Source: Corylus avellana
Lineage: Eukaryota; Streptophyta; Magnoliopsida; Fagales; Betulaceae
Direction: 5' to 3'
Assembly: GCF_901000735.1 (NCBI RefSeq)
Contig: NC_081543.1
Coordinates: 17,139,574 to 17,203,573 of the forward strand
Length of the DNA: 64,000 nucleotides
A program made the position numbers and the translations under genes. The notes under the pieces were generated by a model. The model was not told where the DNA came from. It searched no databases and saw only the letters and a list, made by a program, of their open reading frames with translations. Shown here piece after piece: positions 49,401 through 61,036 of the stretch (its first letter is position 1; each line of letters starts with the position of its first letter).

Positions 49401-52400
49401 CGTTCCCGCCAGAATTGTTCCATTTTATTGATATTTTTAGCCCAAATGAAAGTGAACTTAGTCGTCTGACTGGAATTGCAACTGAAAGTTTTGAACAGAT
49501 TACTCAAGCTGTCCTAAAATGCCATAAAATGGTGAGTTTTCGTACACCCAAAACGATTATCATCACTAAAGCTTTGTTCTTATCCATTGTCAATGTCATC
49601 TTTATGACCTGGAAATTCATATAAAGAAAAAAAAGAAAAAAAGAAAAAAAGGTAAACAAATTGCAGCATATTTGGACATGTTTCAGAAATTTGATTGATC
49701 CGCTGTGTTATTTACATTTATTTTTGCACACACATTCATGTTCTTGTGCGTGCACATACACACAAACACAAAACTTGACATTATTATTATCAATGGGGCT
49801 AGTGGAGAATAGCAGCCACTTTGGATACTTCTTGAATGTTGGCATTAGGTATGGACGAAGATTCCTTGTTATTAGACTATCTGAACTTTTGTAGGTTTGG
49901 ACGAAGATTTCCTGTTATTAAGCTGTCCGAATTTCTGACTTTCACAGAAATCTGGGCAGCCAAAGAGAGGGGGCTGCTGTTCTCACCTGTTCTGAACAAC
50001 TTAGGATGCATGACCTACTTTCCCAGGACTAGTAGGTCCTACAACTCTTCTTTGAAATTTGGGCAGCTTAATAACAAAGGATCTCAATACCATCAGGTCT
50101 ATTCCTTCAATGCCAATACTGTTTTGTCACTGTCAGTTCTGACAAATCTCCTTTTCTTTGGTGGCCTTATTTTCAAGCGTAAGATCGAGTATGTATATGT
50201 AGTGTATATTTGGGGCCATTCAATTTTCATGGGTTTGTGCAAATGTGCCCCTAGGAGGCGTTCAAACCATTCCAAGGAATTTACTACGAAAAAAAAAAAA
50301 AATCCAAGGAATTGACTACTTTATTGTACATGAGATATTTGTTCTTTCATAGGATGTGTATTTCTTCTTCTCTTATAATATGTACTGTCCATCTCAAAAA
50401 TCAATACTATTTGTATTGTGCTTGGATCTTTTTAAGGTTTCCTTCTTTCATCATAAATGGAACATGCAAAATGGTTCAATTATGCTCAGATCTTGGTAGA
50501 TTCGGGACTATTAGAAATTGACCAACTTTGATTGCAACCAAGTGTTAGGATAAGTGCACATTGGATGCAGAACCCGTTTGGNNNNNNNNNNNNNNNNNNN
50601 NNNNNNNNNNNNNNNNNNNNNNNNNNNNNNNNNNNNNNNNNNNNNNNNNNNNNNNNNNNNNNNNNNNNNNNNNNNNNNNNNTTATTTTCAATGAAAAATC
50701 GTTCCGAGTTATTTTCTATTTTCCAATCTTTCGCAATATGATTAAGACTCAATTTGCTCAGAAAATTCGTATTTTGCGTTCAGATAATGCTAAAGAATAT
50801 ATGTCTCATTCTTTTGCCTCTTATTTGTCTGATAAATGCATTATCCATCAAACCTTGTGTGCTCACACTCCACAACAAAATGGTGTGGCTCAACATAAGA
50901 ATCGTCATTTATTAGATGTCGCATGTTGTCTCTTGTCTCATATGCATGTTCCCAAACATTTTTGGACTGAGGCTGTTCTCACTGCTTGTTATTTAGTTAA
51001 TAGGATGCCCTCCTCGATCTTAGAAGGGGCCTCTCATCATTCTCTTTTATATCCTTCTTCATCCCCGTTCTCCTTGCCACTGAAGGTATTTGGGCGTGTT
51101 GGCTATGTTCATAATTTGGCCCTGGTTTTGATAAGCTTGACCCTCGTGCTACTAAATGTGTCTTTCTTGGGTATTCCATAACCCAGAAGGGCTACCGTTG
51201 CTATAGTCCGGTCCTTCGACGCTACTTCACGTGCGCTGATGTTACCTTTGATGAGTCTCTCCCCTATTTTCCTGCTATTCCTTCTTTGAGCGACTCTTCC
51301 CTTGCACTTGATGCTGTGTCTCTTCCGCTGCATGTCCCCCTTCCCTTGCTTCCCCACTCACATGCTCCTCTCCAGGTTTATCAACGTCGGCCCCGACACT
51401 CTGCTCGTGCTCCGCCACCATCATCCTTATCGTCAAAAGATCTGGTGCTCCCACCTCCATTCGACCACTTGCCTATTGCAATATGGAAAGGTACACGTTC
51501 TTGCACCACCCAACATCCTATCAGTCAATTTGTATCCACTAGTTCTTTATCTCCTTCATTGTCCTTGTTTTGTTTCCCATCTCTCTAGTATTTCCATTCC
51601 AAAGACAGTGCAAGCTGTATTATCTGACTCTGGTTGGAGGCAAGCTATGGAATTGGAAATGAAGGCCTTGCATCATAATGGAACGTGGGAGCTGGTTCCC
51701 TTACCACCTAATAAGAAGACTGTTGGTTGTAAATGGGTCTACACAGTTAAATTTCATCCTGATGGGTCGGTTGAACGGTTGAAAGCTCAGCTGGTTGCTA
51801 TGGGTTATACACAGACATATGGTATTGATTACAATGATACTTTTTCTCCAGTAGCTAAAATTTCTTCTGTTTGTGTTCTTATTTCCTTGGCTACTAATCT
51901 TGATTGGCCATTGTTTCAATTGGATGTCAAAAATGCCGTCTTACATGGCGACTTGTGTGAGGAAGTTTATATGGAGCAACCACCTGGGTTTGTTGCTCAG
52001 GGGGAGTCTCAGGGCTATGTTTGCAAATTAAGAAAGACATTGTATGGTCTCAAGCAATCACCGCGGGCATGGTTTGGAAAGTTCTCTGAAGCAGTATTGA
52101 AGTTTGGTCTTCAGAGATGTCAGATGGATCCTTCAGTATTTCACTTGCATACTAGTGCAGGCTATATCCTTCTTGTGGTATATGTAGATGATATCGTTAT
52201 TACTAGAGATGATTCAGGAGGCATTGCCCGATTAAAGCAATTTCTCCAAGAACAATTTCATACAAAGGATTTGGGCAAACTTCGATATTTTCTAGGTATT
52301 GAAGTTGCTAGATCTCAAACAGGTATCAACTTATCTCAGAGAAAGTATGCACTTGATTTATTAGAAGAAATAGGTCTTTTGGACTCTCAACCTGTAGATG

Positions 52401-55400
52401 ATATCGTTATTACTAGAGATGATTCAGGAGGCATTGCCCGATTAAAGCAATTTCTCCAAGAACAATTTCATACAAAGGATTTGGGCAAACTTCGATATTT
52501 TCTAGGTATTGAAGTTGCTAGATCTCAAACAGGTATCAACTTATCTCAGAGAAAGTATGCACTTGATTTATTAGAAGAAATAGGTCTTTTGGACTCTCAA
52601 CCTGTTGATGTTCTAATGGATCCAAATAAGAAATTACTGAAGGGTGAAGGTGAATTATTTGAAGATCCTGGCAAGTATCATCGTCTAGTTGGGAAGTTGA
52701 ACTATCTTACTATCACCAGGCCGAATATTTCATATGCAGTTAGTGTTGTGAGTCAGTTCTTAGAGGCTCCTTGGGTTTCACATTGGGAAGCTATTACTCG
52801 CATTATTCGGTATTTGAAGAGACAACCTGGTCTAGGGATATTGTATAGACCGAATGGACATCTTAGGGTCGAAGGTTTTACTGATGCAGATTGAGCAGGT
52901 TCTCCTTCAGATAGACGGTCTACTACAGGATATTGCACATTCTTTGGCGGTAATCTTGTAACTTGGAAGAGTAAGAAACAGACAGTGGTGGCAAGATCTA
53001 GTGCTGAAGCAGAGTACAGGGCAATGGCTCATACAGCTATTGAGTTGACATGGTTACAACACTTTCTACAGGAGATTGGTTTCTCATCTCCTACTCCTAT
53101 CCCGTTATCTTGTGATAACCAGGCTGCTATACATATTGCATCTAACCCAGTGTTTCATGAGAGGACTAAACATATTGAGGTCGATTGTCATTATGTCCGA
53201 GACAAAATACTCAATGGAGATATATCTACAGCATTTGTGAAGTCTGGAGACCAGTTAGCTGATATGTTTACAAAATCTTTGTGTCGTAACCGGTCAGAAT
53301 TTATTTGTTCCAAGCTAGGTTTATATGATATATATGCTTCAGCTTGAGGGGGAGTGTTAGAAGAATGTATTAGGGTTTGAGGGTATTTTAGTCTTTGTCA
53401 TAATTATTTCAGCTTATATAATAATATGTTTGAGGTAGGCCACGTAACACAATATACGAGCCTCCTCTTCTTCTCTAACTTTTTCCATGCAAACCTATTG
53501 ACAATTACCGAGCCGGCTGTTGGTAGCCATATTTTAGTATTGAGTCGAACGAACCATGGTCAGTCTGCGAACCACACTAACCCCAACATTCAGTCGGTTT
53601 GAGAGAGAGAGAAGTAGTTAAAAAACAGTGTCCATTGCCCACCACTTTGATGAGATTAGATCTTAACATTCCAAAACTTGGAATGAGCTTTTAGGATCTT
53701 CTAGGATCTCCAGAATGGTGGCAAACCATGTTCCTCCACTACACTTTCATATCAACTCTGCATCATTTCTTATAAAAGATTCATAAATTGAGCATGAAGA
53801 CCTTCTTCACGGTATATATCTAATATATGTATGTAAAAGTCATTTGGTTGGTAAAGTCGATTCCACCAACACCCCTTAGGGTTACTACCAACACAATGGT
53901 GGTCAGTAGCCCTTCACTTGTACTGACTAATTGGTGAGAATCATTTGAAACTGACCAAAACTAGTCGGTTTGGTCAGTACCATGGGGTACCCAATGGTAA
54001 TGACCTGCTGAGCATCCCTAATTCTAAGTTTTTTACAAATTGATTGCAAGATAATATATGTATTTGCATATTCTATCCTAACCGACAAGTGGATCTTTTG
54101 AACTTTGAAACTAATGATGTAGTTTATAATCCATTTATGTGTGCAGCATATGCTTATACGCGGAATTCCTTTAGTATGATTGTGGAAATATGGATTCTCA
54201 TGAACCTCTGATGTGAGCTGCTGCTTACCTTATGTGCTTGATTTTATCATCATTCCCCTGGCCACCCTCAACCCTCTCCCCCGCCCCCCAAAACAAAAAA
54301 AAGAAAAAGAAAAAGACTTCTCTAACTTTCCAGGTCTGCATCTTGGTTCTTCTGAACTGCTTCTATTTCAGCTAATTCTCTGGCAGTTCAATTTTTCCTT
54401 TTTTCTACATTTTTCATTAGATATTTATATCCTTTTTGTTAAATTTATCTCTAGGTCGTTTTTTTTTTTTTTTTTTTTTCCCACTTTAAGTTGCTTCCTG
54501 TTTTGCCTCTAATTCTTTATTGCATGATCTGATACAACATTCTTTGTTCAGGCTGCAAGGAGTGCTGGTGTTCCAGTCATCATGGATGCTGGGGGAATGG
54601 ATGCACCGTTCCCGCCAGAATTGTTCCATTTTATTGATATTTTTAGCCCAAATGAAAGTGAACTTAGTCGTCTGACTGGAATTGCAACTGAAAGTTTTGA
54701 ACAGATTACTCAAGCTGTCCTAAAATGCCATAAAATGGTGAGTTTTCGTACACCCAAAACGATTATCATCACTAAGACTTTGTTCTTATCCATTGTCAAT
54801 GTCATCTTTATGACCTGGAAATTCATATAAAGAAAAAAAAGAAAAAAAGAAAAAAAGGTAAACAAATTGCAGCATATTTGGACATGTTTCAGAAATTTGA
54901 TTGATCCGCTGTGTTATTTACATTTATTTTTGCACACACATTCATGTTCTTGTGCGTGCACATACACACAAACACAAAACTTGACATTATTATTATCAAT
55001 GGGGCTAGTGGAGAATAGCAGCCACTTTGGATACTTCTTGAATGTTGGCATTAGGTATGGACGAAGATTCCTTGTTATTAGACTATCTGAACTTTTGTAG
55101 GTTTGGACGAAGATTTCCTGTTATTAAGCTGTCCGAATTTCTGACTTTCACAGAAATCTGGGCAGCCAAAGAGAGGGGGCTGCTGTTCTCACCTGTTCTG
55201 AACAACTTAGGATGCATGACCTACTTTCCCAGGACTAGTAGGTCCTACAACTCTTCTTTGAAATTTGGGCAGCTTAATAACAAAGGATCTCAATACCATC
55301 AGGTCTATTCCTTCAATGCCAATACTGTTTTGTCACTGTCAGTTCTGACAAATCTCCTTTTCTTTGGTGGCCTTATTTTCAAGCGTAAGATCGAGTATGT

Positions 55401-56102
55401 ATATGTAGTGTATATTTGGGGCCATTCAATTTTCATGGGTTTGTGCAAATGTGCCCCTAGGAGGCGTTCAAACCATTCCAAGGAATTTACTACGAAAAAA
55501 AAAAAAAATCCAAGGAATTGACTACTTTATTGTACATGAGATATTTGTTCTTTCATAGGATGTGTATTTCTTCTTCTCTTATAATATGTACTGTCCATCT
55601 CAAAAATCAATACTATTTGTATTGTGCTTGGATCTTTTTAAGGTTTCCTTCTTTCATCATAAATGGAACATGCAAAATGGTTCAATTATGCTCAGATCTT
55701 GGTAGATTCGGGACTATTAGAAATTGACCAACTTTGATTGCAACCAAGTGTTAGGATAAGTGCACATTGGATGCAGAACCCGTTTGGAGTTGGTGCCTAG
55801 AATTCTAGTTTGAGTATTGATACCACTTCTATTGAATATGTCCTCTTTCAGGGTGTTAAGCAAGTTCTTGTGAAACTCGGACTCAAAGGGTCTGCCCTAT
55901 TTGTAGAAGGTGATGAACCAATTAAACAGCCTGTCATAACAGCAGCCAAGGTCCTGGATACTACAGGAGCAGGAGATACATTTACTGCTGCTTTTGCTGT
56001 GGCTCTTATGGGGTGCAAGTCCAGCAAGGAATCCTTGAAATTTGCTGGTATGCATGGAAACTTGTTTCCCTATTTTATCCATGGATATGTTCCTTTAGAC
56101 CC

Positions 56103-56133
<31 letters not shown>

Positions 56134-56261
56134 TTATTTGTTTTCATAATTCTCTGCCACTTTTTACAGCCGCAGCTGCTTCTCTTTGTGTTCAAGTGAA
56201 GGGAGCTATTCCTAGCATGCCCGATAGGAAATCAGTTTTGGATCTTCTTCATTCTCTTTGA
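37486..56261 (+). CDS. RBSK: Ribokinase (PfkB family), probably plastid-targeted
   Basis: Ribokinase phosphorylates D-ribose to ribose 5-phosphate. I place exons at 37486-38142, 49346-49531, 55852-56047 and 56170-56261 (stop TGA 56259-56261); they join in phase to 1131 bp, 376 residues. Residues 1 to about 68 are Asn/Ser/Thr/Lys-rich with few acids and look like an organelle transit peptide, as in the plant enzyme. The PfkB core begins VVVGSANADIYVEIDRLP. Signature 1 is AGGKGANQA (104-112) and signature 2 is DTTGAGDTFTAAF from residue 317, with the catalytic Asp at 323. No lesion is seen. Intron 1 is 11.2 kb and carries a Copia element, solo LTRs and LINE relics. Exon 2 occurs again at 54552-54737 because of the gap-linked duplication; I count it once. 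The second copy must not be spliced into the model. Confidence 0.93.
39380..40080 (+). mobile_element. LINE relic in RBSK intron 1 (zf-RVT end)
   Basis: Only the C-terminal part of a plant L1 ORF2 is discernible, with stops and frameshifts. The last 75 codons (39853-40080) are open and include WAARKLKRKKFPCHLAW, ARVHNGRIHSVDEI and VRDKLSSCTKF. Upstream fragments such as TGYQQWTGWLNG are degraded. It is old and inactive. Confidence 0.65.
40193..41210. mobile_element. hAT-like non-autonomous element with Copia RT scrap
   Basis: The ends agggttgtaatcaacc (40193) and ggttcatttacagccct (to 41210) are imperfect inverted copies. Subterminal parts are full of ctcgagctcg-like words, as in a known style of plant hAT elements. 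Inside, about 40975-41110 reads as a scrap of Copia reverse transcriptase (PISCKWVYKVKQRSDGSLKR). I could not find a matching 8-bp target duplication. Confidence 0.5.
41380..41552 (+). mobile_element. 173-bp mini solo LTR with TSD caaag
   Basis: It starts TGTTAGTTCTTGTGTTGGCT and ends CTTTTCA, flanked by caaag at 41375-41379 and 41553-41557. The first ~110 bp match the start of the LTRs at 13960 and 17829. After cataatgt it jumps to a part matching the LTR 3' end (ttaaattccgcataa). The LTR is thus internally deleted by about 670 bp but still has a clean target duplication. Confidence 0.8.
42355..42516 (+). repeat. Copia 5' LTR and primer-binding site
   Basis: The LTR runs TGTTAG...TTGACA. 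Immediately after it tggtatcagagcc (42504-42516) is complementary to the 3' end of initiator tRNA-Met, the standard Copia primer. It differs from the 3' LTR at two of 149 positions (ggctacg versus ggccacg; cttgtct versus cttctct). Confidence 0.95.
42945..43461 (-). mobile_element. 517-bp solo LTR nested in the Copia leader
   Basis: The insert begins TGACGTAGCGG and ends CCTATATCA, flanked by perfect gtggt repeats (42940-42944 and 43462-43466). On the minus strand it contains a TATA box (CTATAAATAA) near 43150, giving its orientation. There is no internal region, so it is a solo LTR left by LTR-LTR recombination. It belongs to a family different from the host element. Confidence 0.82.
43971..48141 (+). 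pseudogene. Copia gag-pol, multiply broken
   Basis: Gag begins at 43971 (MAPNPDLITSASMGPTPMTH) with the NGKNYGYWS motif and a knuckle CTHCGRTNHSVDFC. Then come protease (DSGANDHM), the pre-integrase zinc region (HCRLGHPS...CEACQLSKHH), integrase (DVWGPIT, DDFSRMTW, HTPQQNGVAQ), reverse transcriptase (KWVYTVKFHPDGSVERLKA, LDVKNAVLHGDL, YVDD at about 47189) and RNase H (SSAEAEYRAMA, CDNQAAIHIASNP), ending near 48141. Lesions: TAG 44167-44169, TAG 45425-45427, TGA 47686-47688 (a Trp codon in the family), and frame changes near 44340, 45740, 46120 and 46580. The YVDD motif itself is intact. Confidence 0.93.
48140..48297 (+). repeat. Copia polypurine tract and 3' LTR
   Basis: gagggggag (48140-48148) primes plus-strand synthesis and directly precedes the 149-bp LTR, which ends TTGACA before the target duplication attac. 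Confidence 0.93.
50288..50302 (+). mobile_element. Poly(A)-only retroinsertion in RBSK intron 2
   Basis: A 17-bp repeat, tccaaggaatttactac (50271-50287) and tccaaggaattgactac (50303-50319), one mismatch, flanks a 15-base insert of one g and 14 a. The same insertion is in the duplicated copy near 55494. It looks like LINE-machinery priming with almost no template copied. Confidence 0.6.
50582..50681. other. Assembly gap of 100 N
   Basis: Fixed-size gap. Sequence after it restarts at the equivalent of 45686, about 4.9 kb before the gap; the downstream copy runs on to unique sequence at 55788. Confidence 0.99.
50682..53503 (+). pseudogene. Duplicate of Copia integrase-RT-RNase H and 3' LTR
   Basis: It corresponds to 45686-48297 and shares its frame changes and the TGA in RNase H. 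The 3' LTR copy is 53355-53503. It has an extra in-frame 210-bp duplication (52184-52393 and 52394-52603) covering part of the polymerase palm, so the VDDIVITRDDSGG segment occurs twice. The first copy keeps YVDD while the second reads PVDD. Confidence 0.9.
52184..52603 (+). repeat. 210-bp in-frame tandem duplication
   Basis: Two adjacent 210-bp units each begin gtagatgatatcgttatt. The single-unit version is at 47188-47397. The junction lies at short homology gt(a/t)gatg. It adds exactly 70 codons. Confidence 0.95.
54552..54737 (+). other. Repeated RBSK exon 2 (assembly copy)
   Basis: It matches 49346-49531 with the same cag acceptor and gtgagt donor and encodes the same 62 residues (SPNESELSRLTGIATESFEQ within). 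Using both copies would insert a duplicated beta-alpha segment into the kinase core, so only one belongs in the gene. If one copy is the other haplotype's exon, this is that allele. Confidence 0.88.
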
Positions 56262-57227
56262 GTTTGCTGTTGTATTAGGCTAGCTACAATTCCTCAGGGT
56301 CAGCCTGCAGGAAAAGCCGGAGTATTACCCATCTTTGTAGAGAGTATGCTTTGCACGGGTTATAGATTTACTTAACATGGATGGATACATGAAGTGATCC
56401 TACCTTGGAGAGATTTGACAACTTTCTTTCTTTGCTACAGTTGGGTTTTATTTTATTTTTTCCTCGACACTCTTTGACTAGACTAGACGGAAGTTTATCT
56501 TTTGGATCTCAGATTTATCGGTGCTTTTCTTTTTACCTTTACAAAATCTTCTTTCCTGGAAATAAAATTTTTCTGATTTTTCGTGTTTTTCTTGTCTAAT
56601 TTAGTCTAATTTTCCTCTGTCTAACTTTTCTCTGATTTTCCTCAAATTAGAACCTGTGTCTAATTTTCCTTTTGCTGATTGAATTTACGGTGTATGCAAT
56701 TTGCTATTTTTTCTAGACCACTATAAATTACTTAGGGTACATATTATTGCGGAGTATAATTTATATTGACACAGGTTCTTTTTTTCTACCTTAACTTGAC
56801 TGCTTGATATCGATATGCTGGTGATGAGATCAAATTTAGGCCATTTGGATTTTGCATCAAAATTGGAAACACAGCATTTCTAAAATAATTTAATACTGAA
56901 TGAGATCAAATTTAAGACAAGCATTGATACAGACAATTTTAGATACCCTCTCTGTTTTCTTTTTGGATATCCAAAAAGGAGCGGTAGTTTAAAGGATTAA
57001 GTAAGTTTGTAAAATGAACACAAAAAAGCCTCTACCTCGTCCTCACACATAAGTTCTCCCAGTAAACGAAAAAGATACATCTAACTAAATCTGAAAGTAA
57101 AATTTTAACAATTGCAGAGACAAATTAAAAATGAAGTTAAATCTACATAATAGATCCACTAAAATTATATTTCACAATACAGCCGTACAAATCTGAAATA
57201 CAGAGGGCCCTGAACAGCTTTCCAGCT
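56262..57227. other. Convergent intergenic region between RBSK and ING1
   Basis: It holds the 3' UTRs of both genes. AATAAA is present at 56561-56566, about 300 bp after the RBSK stop. I see no other gene or repeat. Confidence 0.6.
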
Positions 57228-60200
57228 TCATCTACCTTTACGACGACTTTTCACTGTAGCACAATCCGAACAATACCATTTTCCTTTTGGTTGTTCTTTT
57301 AGACCAACACAACCAAAATGGAACCATTCTATTTTGCACTGTTGAAAAAGGCACGCGCTTTCATCAGATAAGAAATTGAGACTAATATATACATATAGAG
57401 AGAGAGAGAGAGAAGGGATTACATACATCGGGATTATCGCAAGCAACCATCTCCCCATAGCTGACTTGATTACAGAAACAGTATGTGGGTTCATTTGGAT
57501 CCACTGGTAGATCTAAATCCATACCAGTAGGATTTGATGCTGTAGTTGCCGCTGCGGCCGCTGCTGCTGTTGCTTGGCGTGTTCTGACAGAAATAGGTTA
57601 TTTTTAATCATTGAGTATGTCTTCTGGTGAGTAGGTTGAATATATATGCCCCCACACATACTCAAATATGATGTAGAGAAGCTATTACTGTTTGAAAATC
57701 AATGGAAAGGGCTGCAAAAAGGCTACTCTTCCCACTCAGCTCTTATTCTTGTATTATTGCATGGTCCTAACATTCTCCTCCCTTCTTGTTGTCTTTTTAT
57801 TGTTGGAGGAAATACGCTCCATCCTTTTAAAATATTTTGGTATTCAATTATATTTGGGAGGAAAAGAATCAAATAGTGGATCCCATTCCTCTTCATGTCA
57901 TATATATGAAGTAATTTAGGAGAAAGCCACTAAAACATAAATTACTTCAATAAACATTCAACAAAGTGCTTCTAGGAGAAGAAAACATAAATCAGGGTCA
58001 AAAGCCTAAGCTAAAAATATATGCAGATGTGAAGTAATCTACTAGGAAAGTGAACTAGCTATAAAAGAGCATATGGGCAAGATATATACTTCTTACGCCC
58101 TCCTCTGCCACCTTCACTCCCTCTTCCAACTTTTGTGCTACCATCAAGACTTGGAGCAGGCACTGCACTTGCAGCAGCAGCCTCTCTCTCTGTCACAAAT
58201 ATTGTGTAAGAAAACTTTCCTAGCAAATGTGGAAATGCTTTAAGTATTCACAGACCATTAAACTTGTGAAAGCGTATAAAAGTTTATACATGTTATTAAA
58301 TCAGGAGAAATGGAAAATTAGTACGTACCGCGTCGAAGATCTTCATCAAATTTTTTCAAATATTGATCAAGTTGCTGAATGTGTGTATCTACCTGAATCA
58401 TTTTTATGAATAAACACAATCAGCAAAGTATATCAATCATAGAAACCGAACCTAATTCCTTCAAAAATTCGGAAAGATTATATTCCTCACAGTTGGTGCA
58501 ATAATAAGAATCACCTAAAATTAAGACATGCAAGTTTTAACCTCGTAAGTGAGGCCACAAAATCAATAATGAATTAGAAACTCCTGTCACTGCCCCATTA
58601 GCAACTAAAAGCTAATTTATTCAGGCAGCGTTACCTATCCTATGGGTGGCTATCATTTCCTGGATCTAGTTCAAGTGGCTAATAAATCAATCAGAAAGGT
58701 CCAAACTTTAAGGCTTCAAGTGTTTTCTTCTAATATTTACCGAACACTGAAGAAAGCAGATGATCTTTCTTTCACTAAGTTAAATATTAAAGAGAATGCT
58801 GAAATAAATCTCAATTTCCAAGCAAAAAAGTGACATTTTATGTGCCTGTAACCAGCAATCAAACTACTGCATGTTACTGAAGTGCAACGGCTTTCTGGCG
58901 TTGACAGCTTAATTCATTGCTTGTTTGTTACTAACACACATACAACTGATAAAAAACAGGAAGAGAAGAAAATAAAGTAACTAAGCGGAAGAATAAATTG
59001 CTATTATTTGATGAAAATATCATTTAAACCACATATTGCATTTATGTTATTGTGCAGTAAATATCATTTAAATCCTGTATCGCATTTATGTTATTGTGCA
59101 GTAAAGGGCAAGCAAAAAATCACCCAAGATACCACTTATAATAGGTAGATACTACTATCTTAAACATTGATATGAACATATGTCAAATAAATTCTTACAA
59201 GCCACAATCAGTTCCAATACGTCTAACTCATGACATGAAGCAATATGTTATCAGAATATATTATTTTGCTCAAAACATGGGCATAGAAAATATAGTGCAA
59301 GAAAGGCAGACATTACATCTAAGCTCTATGAGATCCAACAAGCACTCATAAGTAACACAAATATAATATTATCACAAAGATACAATTTCAATGCAAATAT
59401 ACATTAAACCATACATAGTTTCATCTCTATGACACGCACGTGCGCACACAAATGCATAATGTCATTACGTAGAATATAAAAATTGGAGCCTCTTCATAAC
59501 CATGATTTAGCCCAATAACATATTTCCTAGGAAAGAGATTTTTTTTTTTTTTTTTTTTTTTTAAATAAGTAATTTTATTTCCTCGGAAAGAGAAATCACA
59601 AATACACAAACAGAAGACTTGGAAGCAACAGATTCCACAACAAAAAAGCCCAGAATGGCATAACCACCAGAATCCCTGATTGGTTAATAAAGATAAAATG
59701 CAAAATGTACCAAATCATATGCCTGAACAGCCAAGGCCACCTTTTCGTCCGCAATCCTGACGCTGTGCTTTTGCTCATCAAGTGCATCATCTGAGAATCT
59801 GACAAATGAAGTATTGGGTGTAACATTTCCAGACCTAACTCCTCTCCTGATTTCCTCTATTTCTCGTTCACAGCGGTGTTCATTTTGTCTTTGGATATCT
59901 ATTCATATACATAAGAAAAATAGCACGAAAGTATTAGAATTCAGAAAATACAAGCAAACTCTAATATTTAGTTAATAAGGTGAATATATAATCATAAGCT
60001 ATCAACCTTGTAAACTCTTATCTAGATCACGCAACAAGGCATATTTCTTTTGCAGAATGCCGGGCAGAGAGTCCAAATCTGCGTAGATCGGCACCGGATT
60101 GAGACCCATATCATTCAACATGGAAACAAAAAAATGTTAATAGTAGATTAATACAAACTATGTGCGAGTGTTTTCCATTTAACATTACAAATTTACAAAG

Positions 60201-60531
60201 AACGTTAAAAAAAAAAAAAAAAAAATCATCATCGAAATCTCGTTTTTTTTTTTGACGTATTACTATTCATTTCAAAACAAGAAGTAAGCCACTTTGCACT
60301 TCTGTATAGAAACAGCAGAAAACCAGAACATGCTTCAAAATCAAAACTCAACAAAAAACGTTATAAAACAACCAAAGAAAACCAAAACACTATACCAGTA
60401 TATGGGGATGAATCCCCCAATTATAGCAAATGTCATCATCGAAATCTCGCATTAGGGTTTTGGTACAATCGTGCAATGCGAATATTAGAGAGCGGGAGCT
60501 TACTGGCTTGAAATTCATCGAGGAAGGACAT
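57228..60531 (-). CDS. ING1: ING family PHD-finger chromatin reader
   Basis: ING proteins read H3K4me2/3 through a C-terminal PHD finger and bring histone acetyltransferase or deacetylase complexes to chromatin. Minus-strand exons are 60504-60531, 60007-60078, 59711-59898, 58329-58392, 58090-58189, 57427-57583 and 57228-57338, all GT-AG and in phase, giving 720 bp and 239 residues, close to plant ING1 length. The N-terminal ING domain is a predicted coiled coil ([46 protein letters not shown]). A Ser/Gly/Ala-rich linker ([10 protein letters not shown], Ala run) follows. The PHD finger has C4-H-C3 ligands C186, C188, C199, C204, H210, C213, C226 and C229, with the aromatic W208 expected in the methyl-lysine cage. 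The protein ends in a basic tail, KSRRKGR. No lesion is seen. Confidence 0.93.
59539..59576 (-). mobile_element. Ultra-short retroinsertion in an ING1 intron
   Basis: Seventeen-base repeats atttcctaggaaagaga (59522-59538) and atttcctcggaaagaga (59577-59593), one mismatch, flank a 38-base insert: a T run followed by aaataagtaatttt. On the minus strand this is a LINE-tail-like TTACTTATTT plus poly(A). Confidence 0.7.
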
Positions 60532-61000
60532 TTTGGGGATTCTTTCGGGGGGGACTGACAACACTGCAGGCCTAATCCTCCGCACTTTAACATCTTGCCC
60601 ATGACAACACTTCAGGCCTAATCCTCTGCACCGACTCTCCTAACATCTTCGGCTATGGATTAACACATACACGACAAAATCATACATTGAAAACATAATC
60701 ACACCAGTCAATCGAAACAAAACCACAACCATTACATTATAATCAACAACAACAACAATAACTACAACAAAAGAAAGAAACCCCAATATTTGGGGTGGAA
60801 TTAAAAACCGAAGAAGACGATGGAATGGAAAGAAAACCCCAAAATTAGAAAGAAAACCCCAAAATTTATACAAACCTTCAGTGACCAGAGTAAAAGCGAA
60901 ATTTGTTCTTGAGAGAAAGAGAGCAGTTTTAATTAGCTTGTGAATTTGTTATTCTGAGAGAGAGAGAGAGCAGTTTTAATTAGCTTGTGAATTTGTTATT

Positions 61001-61036
<36 letters not shown>

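Larger units (their letters stand above)
50682..55787 (+). repeat. Second copy of 45686-50581 (probable alternative haplotype)
   Basis: The offset is 4996 up to the Copia reverse transcriptase and 5206 afterwards, the change being one 210-bp tandem duplication. The two copies differ by scattered substitutions (for example 45781 t versus 50777 c in integrase, and gctttg versus acttt at 49570/54776). The last base before the gap (50581) corresponds exactly to 55787. Both copies hold the 3' half of the Copia element, its 3' LTR and RBSK exon 2. Confidence 0.9.

Noticed and set aside
49836..50315. 159-codon plus-strand frame in RBSK intron 2 (and its copy at 55042)
   Set aside because: It lies within an intron between recognised kinase exons and shows no family motif.
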